Shown: positions 1-8,403, counted from the stretch's first letter. The stretch: DNA of 34,967 nt from SAR116 cluster bacterium AG-335-B03 (GCA_003282435.1 QBZG01000014.1:1-34967), one strand, 5' to 3'. Translations and numbers: made by a program. The notes: generated by a model not told the origin, from the sequence alone.

Positions 1-1
1 A

Positions 2-178
2 ATAGCCTCATTACCTGATTGGATGGAATTTGAAATGATAGAGCTTACAGAAGTTTTATCACAATTAGATGGTCCTAAAATGTCAATTTCATTGTGTTTT
101 AATTATGAATTAAGAAATGACTCTAGAATAAAAGCTTTTAAAGATTTTATGACAAAAGAAGCAGAAATAATTAATTAA
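2..178 (+). CDS. LysR-family transcriptional regulator, C-terminal end (partial)
   Basis: An open frame enters from the left edge and stops with TAA at 176-178, giving 58 residues. The segment ISLCFNYELRNDSRIKAFKDF resembles the last strand and helix of a LysR-type effector-binding domain, where a short hydrophobic strand is followed by a basic RxxAFxDF helix. The DNA-binding half lies outside the window, so target and effector cannot be judged. The next gene starts 163 bases downstream on the same strand, so a shared transcript is possible but not shown. The family call is by pattern only. Confidence 0.55.
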   Translation: MASLPDWMEFEMIELTEVLSQLDGPKMSISLCFNYELRNDSRIKAFKDFMTKEAEIIN

Positions 179-341
179 TTTGTTAATCATTTTTGAAATG
201 CAATTTATGCATACCTGACATATAATGAATCATTTTACAATTGTAGTTATATTAATTATGTTCCACTTCCTTTAAGGTGTTACTTAACAACAAAATGCAC
301 TCTATAGCCTACATTAGCCAATTAATATTAAGGATTAATGG
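179..341 (+). promoter_or_regulatory. Intergenic region with a possible promoter for the gltB-lptA chimera
   Basis: This 163-base AT-rich gap contains a perfect TATAAT at 221-226. No well-spaced -35 hexamer is visible; the nearest TTGAAA at 193-198 is 22 bases away, which is too far. An AAGGA at 331-335 lies just upstream of the ATG at 342 and serves as its ribosome binding site. No hairpin terminator for the upstream regulator is seen. Confidence 0.3.
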
Positions 342-1577
342 ATGAAGAAAAACAAGACTAACAAAATGGGTTTTCCAAAAGCATATGGTTTATATGATCC
401 TCAAAATGAACATGAGAATTGTGGTTTTGGGTTTATTGCGAATATTAAAAATGAACCAAAACATGAAATAGTACATCAAGCCCTAGAAATTGTTCATAAT
501 CTTGATCATAGAGGTGCGATTGGAGCAGATCCCTTAGCTGGAGATGGCGCGGGGATATTAATACAGATACCTGATGACTTTTTTAGAAAAACCTTAATTA
601 ATTCCAATATAAACTTACCAAAAGTTGGAAACTATGGTGTAGGGATGGTGTTTTTACCATCTCAGGAAAAGAGGGCAGAATTAGCAATTCAAGCAGTTGA
701 AAAAGCAATAAAAAACGAAAATCAAAAACTAATTTGTTGGAGAGATGTTCCTGTAGATGAGAGTGTATTAGGTAAAACTGTTAAAGATAATGCACCAATT
801 ATAAAACAATTTTTTATTAAAAAAGACGAAGCTACATTAACAGAGCAAGAATTTCAAAGAAAACTTTATGTGATCAGAAAACAATGTCTTTTTTTACTCC
901 AAAATGAAAAAGACGACTGGGACGACTTTTATGTTGTTTCACTCTCTTCAAGGACAATTATATTTAAAGGAATGGTTTTAGCCCCAAACTTATCTAAATT
1001 TTATATTGACTTCCAAAACAAAAATTTTAAGACAGCTATTGCTTTGTTTCATCAAAGATTTTCTACAAATACATTTCCGTCTTGGAGGCTTGCGCAACCA
1101 TTTAGGTATTTATGCCACAATGGAGAAATAAACACTGTCAAAGGCAATACTAACTGGATGAATTCGAGAAGGTACAGTATGTCATCAGAAGTATTAAAAG
1201 ATGATTTAGAGAAAATATGGCCAATTATTGAAAAATCTCCTTCAGACTCAGCTACATTCGATAACGCTTTAGAACTGCTCGTAATGTCTGGTTATTCATT
1301 ATCGCATGCTATGATGCTTATGATACCAGAAGCTTGGAAAGATAAAGGAAAAAAATCAAAAGCCGATATAGGTGTCTACGATTCATCAGATGAGATTATA
1401 AGACTTTCAGGAAATGTAGCAATAATTAACCAGAATTCTAAAATTAGTGGATCAAAAGGAATAACTAATCTTAAAACTGGTATAAGTAATATTATTGGCG
1501 ACCCTAAAGAGAAAAAAAGAGTTAAAGGTATTTTCTCTCCTGTAAAAAAATTGAATAAAGGAGGTAAAATTGAGTAA
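342..1577 (+). pseudogene. Chimeric ORF: glutamate synthase large subunit N-terminus fused to LptA C-terminus
   Basis: This is one uninterrupted 411-residue frame made of two unrelated pieces. Residues 1 to about 332 match the N-terminal class II glutamine amidotransferase domain of GltB. The expected nucleophile Cys27 (ENCGFGF), HRGAIGADPLAGDGAG, HQRFSTNTFPSWRLAQPF, HNGEINTVKGN and AMMLMIPEAW are all present. The EPWDGPA segment and the FMN, Fe-S and synthase domains that should follow in a protein of about 1,500 residues are missing. From about residue 340 the sequence switches to the end of LptA/OstA, with ADIGVYDSSDEIIRLSGNV, a beta-jellyroll LPS transport strand. LptB follows immediately, as it does behind a normal lptA. 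The junction lies at about 1338-1361 in A-rich sequence. GltB activity is impossible, and an LptA lacking its signal peptide is not expected to work. A real deletion fusion or an assembly chimera would both explain it. Confidence 0.85.
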
Positions 1578-2397
1578 ATTAGAAGAAGAACTCAAACGCC
1601 TAAAATCACCTTCTTTTCAAAAAGTTGAAGATTATAGTAATTTCAAACTATCAAAAAACAATAATGAAGAAAACAACATTAAAAAAGGTTTAGTTATCAG
1701 ATCTATTTCCAAAACTTATGATAAAAGGAAGGTTGTCAATAAAGTTTCTTTAGATTTACAAAAAGGGGAAGCCATTGGACTTCTTGGACCTAATGGAGCC
1801 GGTAAAACTACATGTTTTTACATAATAGCTGGTCTTATTACCGCTGATGAAGGAGATATAATACTTAACCGGTCAAAGATTAATCACTTGCCAATGCATA
1901 TTCGTGCCAAAAATGGTATAGGATATTTATCACAAGAATCATCCATCTTTAGGGGATTAACAGTTGAACAAAATATTTTATCAGTTTTGGAAATTCAGAA
2001 ATATACTAATAATGAAAAATTTCAAATTTTAGAAGAATTAATGTCTGAATTTAATATTGGCAAGATAAGAAATTCATATGGTGCAACTTTATCTGGAGGT
2101 GAAAGAAGACGTACAGAAATTGCTAGGGCTTTGGCTACAAACCCTAGTTATATATTGCTTGATGAACCTCTTGCTGGAATTGATCCAATAGCTATTGATG
2201 ATGTGAAAAATTTAATTCATAAGTTAAAATCTAAAAATATTGGTGTGCTTATAACAGATCATAATGTCCGTGAAACACTAGGAATTGTTGACAAAGCATA
2301 TATACTTTTTGAAGGATCTGTTATAATGTCTGGAAATCCCGATCAAATTAAATCTGATAAAAGAGTTCGAGATGTTTATCTTGGAAATAATTTTTAA
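1570..2397 (+). CDS. lptB: LPS export ABC transporter ATP-binding protein LptB
   Basis: LptB is the cytoplasmic ATPase of the LptB2FGC complex, which extracts lipopolysaccharide from the inner membrane and passes it to LptA. The 275-residue protein has Walker A GPNGAGKTT at 73-81, signature LSGGE at 174-178 and Walker B ILLDEP at 195-200, followed by LAGIDP and the switch histidine in TDHNVRET. It carries about 40 extra charged residues before the ABC core, longer than E. coli LptB. The start is TTG at 1570, chosen because AAAGGAGGT sits just upstream. The gene overlaps the LptA-derived reading frame by 8 bases, the usual lptA-lptB arrangement. Confidence 0.93.
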   Translation: MSKLEEELKRLKSPSFQKVEDYSNFKLSKNNNEENNIKKGLVIRSISKTYDKRKVVNKVSLDLQKGEAIGLLGPNGAGKTTCFYIIAGLITADEGDIILNRSKINHLPMHIRAKNGIGYLSQESSIFRGLTVEQNILSVLEIQKYTNNEKFQILEELMSEFNIGKIRNSYGATLSGGERRRTEIARALATNPSYILLDEPLAGIDPIAIDDVKNLIHKLKSKNIGVLITDHNVRETLGIVDKAYILFEGSVIMSGNPDQIKSDKRVRDVYLGNNF

Positions 2398-2420
2398 ATA
2401 AAAATAATTATAATATAAAC

Positions 2421-2440
2421 TTGACTGATATCTCAGTTAA
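2421..2440 (+). other. Short hairpin between lptB and ptsN
   Basis: TTGACTGA (2421-2428) and TCAGTTAA (2433-2440) can pair into an eight-base-pair stem, including one G-U pair, with loop TATC. No T tract follows, so it is not a canonical terminator. It could be an operator or an RNA structure ahead of ptsN. It might also be chance in AT-rich DNA. Confidence 0.3.
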
Positions 2441-2488
2441 TACTAATTAACGTTCCTTGAATATTTGATTCACTTATTAAGGTAAAAA

Positions 2489-2954
2489 ATGAATATTAAA
2501 GATATGTTGTCTGATAAATCTTTTTTGGTTAATTTTGAAGCGAGTAGCAAAAAAAAACGTACTTGATGAATTATCTAAATTGGCTGAAAAAGATATTAAA
2601 ATTGATTCACGTATCCTACTTGAAGCACTAACAAAACGTGAAAAATTAGGATCTACTGCCGTTGGTAATGGAATAGCTATTCCTCATGCTAATTGTCCAG
2701 ATATAGATAAGCCTAAGGTATTTGTGGCGTTGCTATCAAATAGTTTAGATTTTAATGCTAATGACGACCAACCAGTTGATATAATATTTTTACTATTAGC
2801 ACCTGACAATAGCGGATCTGAACATTTGCAAGCCTTAGCACTAGTGTCACGATTACTCAGAAACAAAGAGCTAACAACCAAATTAAGAGGTTGCAAAAAT
2901 ACTGAAAGTGCTTTTGCCGTAATTTCTCAATCAGTCCGCGGGAAAGCAGCTTAA
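2489..2954 (+). pseudogene. ptsN: PtsN-like nitrogen-regulatory PTS EIIA protein, frameshifted in an A9 tract
   Basis: EIIA-Ntr accepts phosphate from the PTS-Ntr relay and regulates other proteins. A normal start is ATG 2489, preceded by AAGG at 2479-2482 (MNIKDMLSDKSFLVNFEASS). This frame runs into A9 at 2549-2557 and stops at TGA soon after. The rest of the family, including the phospho-histidine motif VGNGIAIPH, continues in the other frame to 2954. Dropping one A (A9 to A8) gives a 154-residue protein, a typical EIIA-Ntr length, with the histidine at about residue 66. The alternative TTG start at 2535 would lose the first strand and has no ribosome binding site. A sequencing error, a real mutation or transcriptional slippage would all fit. 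The rpoN and hpf genes that usually separate lptB from ptsN are absent. Confidence 0.85.
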
Positions 2955-3935
2955 TTACTTATTAACTTGATTCAATATTGGTTTTTCATCAATAAAATTT
3001 AAGATTGAATTTATAGCTTCAATAGCAATATCATTAAAACATTCATCAGTCCAACAAAGTGCATGTGGTGTAATTATAACATTATCATTTTTAAGTAAGT
3101 TACTATTTGTGTCTAGTGGCTCTATGTTGGTTACGTCTAAACCAGCCCCCGCAATTTTTTTATCTTCTAATGCTTTCTCTAAATCAATTTCGTTAATGAC
3201 AGGTCCTCTTGATAAATTAAAAATATATCCACTCCTTTTCATATTTGAGAAAAATTCGGAATCAATCATAGATTCAGTAGAACTGTCAAGATTACAAAGT
3301 ATCACTATGAAATCAGATTTTGATGCTAACTCGTGAAGCTCAGTTTTAACTGCACCTTTTTGAGAAATTTCTTCTTCTGACAAAAATGGATCAAAAGCTA
3401 GTATATTTTTAAAAAAAGGTTTAGAGAGTTTGATCGTTTCAGTGCCAATACTCCCTGCACCTACAACACCCAAAGTTTTCCTACTAAGTCCAACCCCCAT
3501 AAAATTCGTTCTCTGATTCCAATTTCCTGACCTTACAAGTTTATCTTTTTTAATTAATTTACCCGCTAAACCAAATAACATCGTTAATGTCGCAACTGCA
3601 ACAGGTCTTCTCACTGCATTTGGTGTGTTTGTGACTATAATATTTTTTCTTTTCATAGCCTCAATATCAACAGAATCAAATCCCACACCAAATCTAGATA
3701 TAATTTTTAATTTGCAATCAGTGTTAGATACAGAATGAGCATTTGCTTTTGGTAAATTGAGAAGTATCGCATCATACACCGACGTCATTTCAGGAGTTAT
3801 TTCAGATATTGTCTTATCCATCCAAGATATTTCTATATCTTTTCTATTTTTTAAAAGTTCTAATGGATCATTCCCAAAGCAGGGTTCATTCTCACTATTT
3901 AATAAATCTCCAGAAATACCAACTTTAAACATCAT
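2955..3935 (-). CDS. NAD(P)-dependent D-2-hydroxyacid dehydrogenase
   Basis: This cytoplasmic oxidoreductase interconverts a 2-oxoacid and a D-2-hydroxyacid. The 326-residue protein has the Rossmann motif GAGSIG at 159-164 and the family's catalytic triad: Arg243 in NLSRGPVINE, Glu272 in DVTNIEPL and His291 in ITPHALCW. It is closest in feel to phosphoglycerate-dehydrogenase or hydroxypyruvate-reductase-like members, but the substrate cannot be read from sequence. Start ATG 3935 (or 3932) is preceded by GGAG. It is the last gene of a minus-strand operon with an HpcH-type aldolase and a GhrA-like reductase, separated by gaps of about 27 bases. Its stop abuts the stop of ptsN directly. Confidence 0.88.
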   Translation of the reverse strand: MMFKVGISGDLLNSENEPCFGNDPLELLKNRKDIEISWMDKTISEITPEMTSVYDAILLNLPKANAHSVSNTDCKLKIISRFGVGFDSVDIEAMKRKNIIVTNTPNAVRRPVAVATLTMLFGLAGKLIKKDKLVRSGNWNQRTNFMGVGLSRKTLGVVGAGSIGTETIKLSKPFFKNILAFDPFLSEEEISQKGAVKTELHELASKSDFIVILCNLDSSTESMIDSEFFSNMKRSGYIFNLSRGPVINEIDLEKALEDKKIAGAGLDVTNIEPLDTNSNLLKNDNVIITPHALCWTDECFNDIAIEAINSILNFIDEKPILNQVNK

Positions 3936-3963
3936 AAATTCTCCATAAAATTTAATTAAAAAA

Positions 3964-4710
3964 TTATTGCAGTATTTGAGAAATTGATCTTGATAAAATG
4001 CTCATTTCTGTACCAACAGCGATCATATTGAAACCAAGGTCGGAGTACATTTTAAGCTCATCTTGATTATTAACCATTATTCCAAGACTTTTTTTATTTA
4101 ATTTAGCAGCAGCCACAACTTTTTTTATAGAATTAAAGTAAATATCTGAGCCAAATTGGCCAGGAATTCCTAAAAAATTTGTTAAGTCAAAATGCCCAAC
4201 CCATAAACAGTCCACACCATCAATGGCCGCTATTTCTTCAACATTATCCAGTGCTTGTTTAGATTCTATTTGGATGATGTTTATTAAGTTAGAATTTGCC
4301 GTGTGTATATAAGATAACGGGCTTTCATTTTTATAATTATCATGAGCAAAACCAAATCCTGCACCCCTTACTCCATTTGGTGGGTATTTTGAATATTGAA
4401 CAATATTCAGTGCCTCTTCATATGTGTTAACCATAGGTGCCATAATACCAGCAGCGCCCAAATCTAAGGCTCTAGCTACATAATTATAATTTACTTGTGG
4501 TATTCGTATTAAAGGTGAGATGCTGTTAGCATTACTTATTATTGCAAGAGTTTTAAATTGCTCTAATGAAAGACCACCATGCTCCATGTCAAAAATTATA
4601 AATTTGCAACCCGCATTTTTTAAAATAATAGGTATACCTGGGCTAAAAAATTCAAAAATCATCGCACCTCGGATATTATTCAAGTCAGTAATTTGTTTTT
4701 TTAAGCTCAT
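3964..4710 (-). CDS. HpcH/HpaI-family aldolase
   Basis: This is a class II, metal-dependent aldolase that cleaves or forms a 2-keto-3-deoxy or 4-hydroxy-2-oxo acid, typically giving pyruvate and an aldehyde. The 248-residue protein shows FDMEHGG at 40-46, APMVNTYEEA, the GVRGAGF loop, IQIES with metal-ligand-type Glu149, and HFDL with Asp175. Its length matches GarL, RhmA and HpcH. AAGGAG precedes ATG 4710. Co-location with two D-hydroxyacid dehydrogenases suggests degradation of a sugar acid or a short hydroxy-oxo acid in which the aldehyde or oxoacid product is then reduced. The exact substrate is not assigned. Confidence 0.88.
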   Translation of the reverse strand: MSLKKQITDLNNIRGAMIFEFFSPGIPIILKNAGCKFIIFDMEHGGLSLEQFKTLAIISNANSISPLIRIPQVNYNYVARALDLGAAGIMAPMVNTYEEALNIVQYSKYPPNGVRGAGFGFAHDNYKNESPLSYIHTANSNLINIIQIESKQALDNVEEIAAIDGVDCLWVGHFDLTNFLGIPGQFGSDIYFNSIKKVVAAAKLNKKSLGIMVNNQDELKMYSDLGFNMIAVGTEMSILSRSISQILQ

Positions 4711-4737
4711 GAGAATCTCCTTAAAATATTAGGTATG

Positions 4738-5676
4738 CTAATAACCTAAATTGCGATCTACTGTATTAGGCGGCATTTCTCCATTATCAATGCATTTAAT
4801 TGCATTTGCTATCTGTTTAGCAGCTGTCTTTGGATTTGTTTCAGCGGCTACATGTGGCCATATTCTTATATTTTTTTGCTCCCAAAATTTATGATCTTTT
4901 GGTAATGGTTCATTTCTGTAAACATCTAAAATGGCATTTGAGATGTGTCCCGATTTACAATTTTCGATTAAATCATCTTCAACAACGTGCTCACCTCTGC
5001 CCGCATTTATAAAACAAGATCCACGTCTCATTTTAGCAAAGATTGATTTGTTAAAAATATTAGTTGTAGACGGCGTAAGTGGTAAAAGACAAACGTGGAT
5101 ATCACAATTACTTATTAATTTTTCAATGGAATTTTCTCCATAATTACAATTAATACCTTCAATTTCTTTTTTAGTTCTACTCCAACCTTCTACTTTAAAC
5201 CCCAAATTATATAAATCTTTTGCTACCACACTTCCTATGGCTCCTAGTCCGTATATTCCAACTTTTAAGGATAAAAAATTTAATTCTTTTCTGGATTTGT
5301 ATAGTTTTATTTTTTCTTGATTATCATAGCCATAAGTATCCCTAACAAAATTAAGAATAGAAAGAATAACCCAATGACTCATAGATTTTGCCATATAGGG
5401 ATCAACTATTCTAACAATTGGGATTTTTTTAGGTATTGAGTCGTTTTTAAGAATATGGTCTACACCTTGACCCAATGATATTAACCCTTTGAGATTATTA
5501 AGATCCTCTAATCTCTTTAGAGGAGCTTTCCATATGAGTGCTGATGTTGCTTCTTCTGCATCTTTAGACAATAGTGGAACCAACTTTATCGAAGGGAAAT
5601 GGATCCGTAATCTTTTTTCCCATTCATTTTGAAGTTTTATAGTAGTGTTTTTACTAAAGAAACCAACAACTGGCAT
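4738..5676 (-). CDS. Glyoxylate/hydroxypyruvate reductase A-like (GhrA family)
   Basis: It is predicted to reduce glyoxylate or hydroxypyruvate with NADPH. The 312-residue length equals that of E. coli GhrA. GLGAIG is at 143-148, the catalytic Arg227 is in INAGRGEHVV, Glu256 is in DVYRNEPLP, and His275 is in the GhrA-type motif WPHVAAETNP. AAGGA lies upstream of ATG 5676. It is the first gene of the three-gene minus-strand operon, so a promoter is expected in the short gap before the tRNA gene. GhrA is favoured over PGDH because of the PHVAAET motif and length. Confidence 0.87.
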   Translation of the reverse strand: MPVVGFFSKNTTIKLQNEWEKRLRIHFPSIKLVPLLSKDAEEATSALIWKAPLKRLEDLNNLKGLISLGQGVDHILKNDSIPKKIPIVRIVDPYMAKSMSHWVILSILNFVRDTYGYDNQEKIKLYKSRKELNFLSLKVGIYGLGAIGSVVAKDLYNLGFKVEGWSRTKKEIEGINCNYGENSIEKLISNCDIHVCLLPLTPSTTNIFNKSIFAKMRRGSCFINAGRGEHVVEDDLIENCKSGHISNAILDVYRNEPLPKDHKFWEQKNIRIWPHVAAETNPKTAAKQIANAIKCIDNGEMPPNTVDRNLGY

Positions 5677-5763
5677 ATTTAAGTATCCTTTAGTTAAAGA
5701 ATTATTTTTTTAAAACTTCAAAATATTTATATTTAATAAACACACTTACTTGTTAATTATCAA

Positions 5764-5839
5764 TGGTGGAGCTAAGCGGGTTCGAACCGCTGACCTCTAC
5801 ACTGCCAGTGTAGCGCTCTCCCAACTGAGCTATAGCCCC
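5764..5839 (-). tRNA. tRNA-Ala (anticodon GGC)
   Basis: The reverse complement folds as a full 76-base cloverleaf with encoded CCA. The acceptor arm GGGGCTA pairs with TAGCTCC, including the G3-U70 pair that identifies alanine tRNAs. The anticodon arm is CTACA-CTGGCAG-TGTAG with anticodon GGC, and the T loop is TTCGAAC. It lies 13 bases downstream of the FYDLN-acid gene on the same strand and may be co-transcribed with it. Confidence 0.97.
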
Positions 5840-5852
5840 TTTCATTAAAACT

Positions 5853-6257
5853 TTATTTCTTTTCATCAATAATTTCTTCATTAACTTCATCATCTTCATT
5901 AATATCATCTTCGTCAATAAAAGAAATATCTTCCTCTATATTTAATTCAACTCCTGCTTCAGTTTCAGTGTCTTGATTTTCTGTATTTATATCAAGTAAC
6001 GGATCATCGTCTGATACAACTTCATTGTCCGTATCAGTCTCAATATCATCTATATTCGACATATCTACGGACATGTTTTGTTTTTTTTCAGAAACCACTT
6101 TTGCTAATAAATTTTTACCTTTCCTACTCTTTAAATATATGTCTGGATCAAACTCACTACCACATGAAGGACAAATAATAGGAGATTTATTCAGATCATA
6201 GTATTTTGTATTACAAGCAAGACAAATTCTTTTTTTACCCCATTCTGGTTTTGCCAT
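5853..6257 (-). CDS. FYDLN acid domain protein (TIGR02300-like)
   Basis: This is a conserved small protein of unknown function in alphaproteobacteria. The N-terminus has a zinc-ribbon-like CLAC and CPSC pair around the KYYDLNKSP signature, followed by FDPD. The second half is a long Asp/Glu-rich tail, making the protein strongly acidic. I chose ATG 6257 (134 residues, MAKPEWGKKR), because GGGAG lies 8 to 12 bases upstream; a TTG two codons earlier is also in frame. The place beside tRNA-Ala and upstream of divergent aroA is typical for the family. Confidence 0.88.
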   Translation of the reverse strand: MAKPEWGKKRICLACNTKYYDLNKSPIICPSCGSEFDPDIYLKSRKGKNLLAKVVSEKKQNMSVDMSNIDDIETDTDNEVVSDDDPLLDINTENQDTETEAGVELNIEEDISFIDEDDINEDDEVNEEIIDEKK

Positions 6258-6383
6258 TATCAAACTCCCGCAAAATTATTTCCAATATGGGATTAGACTA
6301 AAAATTTTAATTCTGTCAAAAGATTTTTTAATAATTTTGTTAACATTTATTAAATTAAATATATATTTGCATTCTTAATGAGA

Positions 6384-6397
6384 TATAATGGGCATTA
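6384..6397 (+). promoter_or_regulatory. Candidate -10 element for aroA, possibly leaderless transcript
   Basis: A perfect TATAAT at 6384-6389 ends only 8 bases before the aroA ATG at 6398. No Shine-Dalgarno sequence lies between them. With usual spacing, transcription would begin at or next to the A of the start codon, giving a leaderless mRNA. No good -35 hexamer is seen 16-18 bases upstream, so the call is tentative. Confidence 0.4.
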
Positions 6398-7726
6398 ATG
6401 AATTCAATATCGTCTAGTAAATCTATAAATTTATCTGGGAATTTGAGTGTTCCTGGAGATAAATCCATTTCACATAGATCGTTGATCATTGGTTCTTTAG
6501 TCAGTGGCAGAATTGAAATAAATAATCTTTTGGAAAGTGAAGACGTTATTGCAACAGCTGAAGCTCTAAAAATTCTAGGAGTTAAAATAAATAAATTAAA
6601 TGATAAATGGGAGGTATTTGGTAGTGGAATAGGTAATTTTTTTGGCTCTAACTATACACTAAATATGGGTAATTCTGGAACTGGGGCTAGATTGCTAATG
6701 GGATTAGTAGCAGGATCTGACGTTGAAGCTACATTTATAGGAGACGAGTCTTTATCAAAAAGACCAATGAAAAGAGTAACAACACCCTTAAAAAAAACAG
6801 GTGCTGTAATAAGGAGCCAAACTAGTAATTTACCAATTAAAATACAAGGTAGTAAAATTCCTTTACCAATTAAATATCAAAGCCCTGTTTCATCTGCTCA
6901 AGTAAAATCCAGTATATTACTTGCAGGGTTATCCTCATTAGGAAAAACAACAATTATAGAACCATCTTTATCGAGGGATCATACAGAAAGAATGCTGAAA
7001 TTTTTTGGTGCTAATATTTCAACACATCAATTAGATGACATGTCATGGGAAATAACTTTAGATGGTATCCCTGAACTAAAGCCATTAAATCTTAGTATTC
7101 CGGCAGACCCATCTAGTGCAGCATTTCCAATTGTTTCTGCTATAATAACTCCTAATAGTAAAATTAATGTTGAGAATGTGTGCATAAACGAGCTTAGGAT
7201 TGGTCTATATAAAACTTTGATTGAAATGGGTGCCAATATTCAGTTTTCTAATCATAGAGAAAAGAATGGTGAATTGATTGCTGATATTACTGCAAGTTCA
7301 AGTAGCTTAAAAGGAATAACCGTCCCTAAATCAAGAGTTGCATCTATGATTGACGAATACCCTATATTATCAATAGCAGCAACCAGAGCAATAGGAAAGA
7401 CAGTAATGGAAGGGGTTGAAGAGCTTAGATATAAGGAAACTGACAGGATAAAAACAGTTTGTGAGGGTTTACAAAAAATAGGTGTGGTTACTCATGAAAC
7501 TAGCGACAGCATGGTTATAGAAGGAAAAGGTCCTAATGCTAAAATAATTGGCAATATAGAGATTGATTCCAATCTAGACCATAGAATTGCTATGTCTTTT
7601 TTATGTTTAGGTTTGATCACTGAAAAAGCAATTATTGTAAGAAACACAGATACAATAAACTCTTCTTTTCCTTTTTTTATGCAAAAAATGAATAAGATTG
7701 GTAGTAACTTAAAATTTTTTAATTAA
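6398..7726 (+). CDS. aroA: 3-phosphoshikimate 1-carboxyvinyltransferase (EPSP synthase)
   Basis: It catalyses phosphoenolpyruvate plus shikimate-3-phosphate to EPSP, the sixth step of the shikimate pathway, in the cytoplasm. The 442-residue protein has VPGDKSISHRSLI near residue 18, the NSGTGARLLMGL loop around residue 90, GDESLSKRPM, the PVSSAQVKSS motif, IDEYPILSIAA, ELRYKETDRI and the terminal NLDHRIAMSF. This is the complete two-domain fold. The start is ATG 6398, the first in-frame ATG, without a Shine-Dalgarno sequence. It begins the aroA-cmk-rpsA block, with cmk 18 bases downstream. Confidence 0.97.
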   Translation: MNSISSSKSINLSGNLSVPGDKSISHRSLIIGSLVSGRIEINNLLESEDVIATAEALKILGVKINKLNDKWEVFGSGIGNFFGSNYTLNMGNSGTGARLLMGLVAGSDVEATFIGDESLSKRPMKRVTTPLKKTGAVIRSQTSNLPIKIQGSKIPLPIKYQSPVSSAQVKSSILLAGLSSLGKTTIIEPSLSRDHTERMLKFFGANISTHQLDDMSWEITLDGIPELKPLNLSIPADPSSAAFPIVSAIITPNSKINVENVCINELRIGLYKTLIEMGANIQFSNHREKNGELIADITASSSSLKGITVPKSRVASMIDEYPILSIAATRAIGKTVMEGVEELRYKETDRIKTVCEGLQKIGVVTHETSDSMVIEGKGPNAKIIGNIEIDSNLDHRIAMSFLCLGLITEKAIIVRNTDTINSSFPFFMQKMNKIGSNLKFFN

Positions 7727-7744
7727 CAGAAAAAACAATATTTA

Positions 7745-8401
7745 ATGATAGAAATAGCAATTGATGGAACAGCAGCTTCTGGAAAAGGTACTTTAGGCAA
7801 AAAACTATCTGATAAATATAGTTTTCCTTATTTAGATACAGGATTGTTGTATCGTAAGGTTGCTTATGAACTTATAAAGGATAATAAAGTCAACACGCCA
7901 GAATTAGAAAAAACCAGTTGTAATTTTGCAATGATTTTAAATTTCAAAGAATTGAAAAATACAAATTTAAGAACTGAAGACGTTGCTAAACTTGCGTCAA
8001 AGATTGCTACTTTTCCTAATCTTAGAGAGATTTTAAACAACAAACAAAAAGAATTTAACAATTCAAGTAAAAAAAAATTTGGTGGTTGTATTTTAGATGG
8101 AAGAGATATTGGTACCACAATTCTCCCAAATGCAGATTTTAAGTTCTTTATTACTGCGTCATTAAAAATAAGAGCTAAAAGAAGATTGTTAGAAAAAAAT
8201 ATATCTTTCTTGCATGAAAATGATGAAAAGTGTATGTTGCAAGTTTTGATGAATAATATGAGAGAAAGGGATAGAATTGATAGTAACAGACAAATATCAC
8301 CTTTAGTTCCAGCTAAAGATGCTTATGTTATCGATACTACCTCAATTAATCCTGAAGAATTATTGTTAAAAGTTGCCAATATTATTGAAAGAAAAAAATG
8401 A
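7745..8401 (+). CDS. cmk: Cytidylate kinase
   Basis: It phosphorylates CMP and dCMP with ATP for nucleotide synthesis. The 218-residue protein has the P-loop GTAASGKGT at 8-16, the YLDTGLLYRKVA substrate-binding segment, the LDGRDIGTTILPNA motif that binds CMP, and RAKRR and RERDRIDSNRQISPL in the lid region. It follows aroA closely and probably shares its transcript. The cmk-rpsA order downstream of aroA is widely conserved in proteobacteria. Confidence 0.96.
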   Translation: MIEIAIDGTAASGKGTLGKKLSDKYSFPYLDTGLLYRKVAYELIKDNKVNTPELEKTSCNFAMILNFKELKNTNLRTEDVAKLASKIATFPNLREILNNKQKEFNNSSKKKFGGCILDGRDIGTTILPNADFKFFITASLKIRAKRRLLEKNISFLHENDEKCMLQVLMNNMRERDRIDSNRQISPLVPAKDAYVIDTTSINPEELLLKVANIIERKK

Positions 8402-8403
8402 GA

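Noticed and set aside
6255-6263. Upstream TTG start for the FYDLN-acid gene
   Set aside because: The ATG at 6257 has a well-placed GGGAG, and the MAKPEWG start matches the usual family N-terminus.
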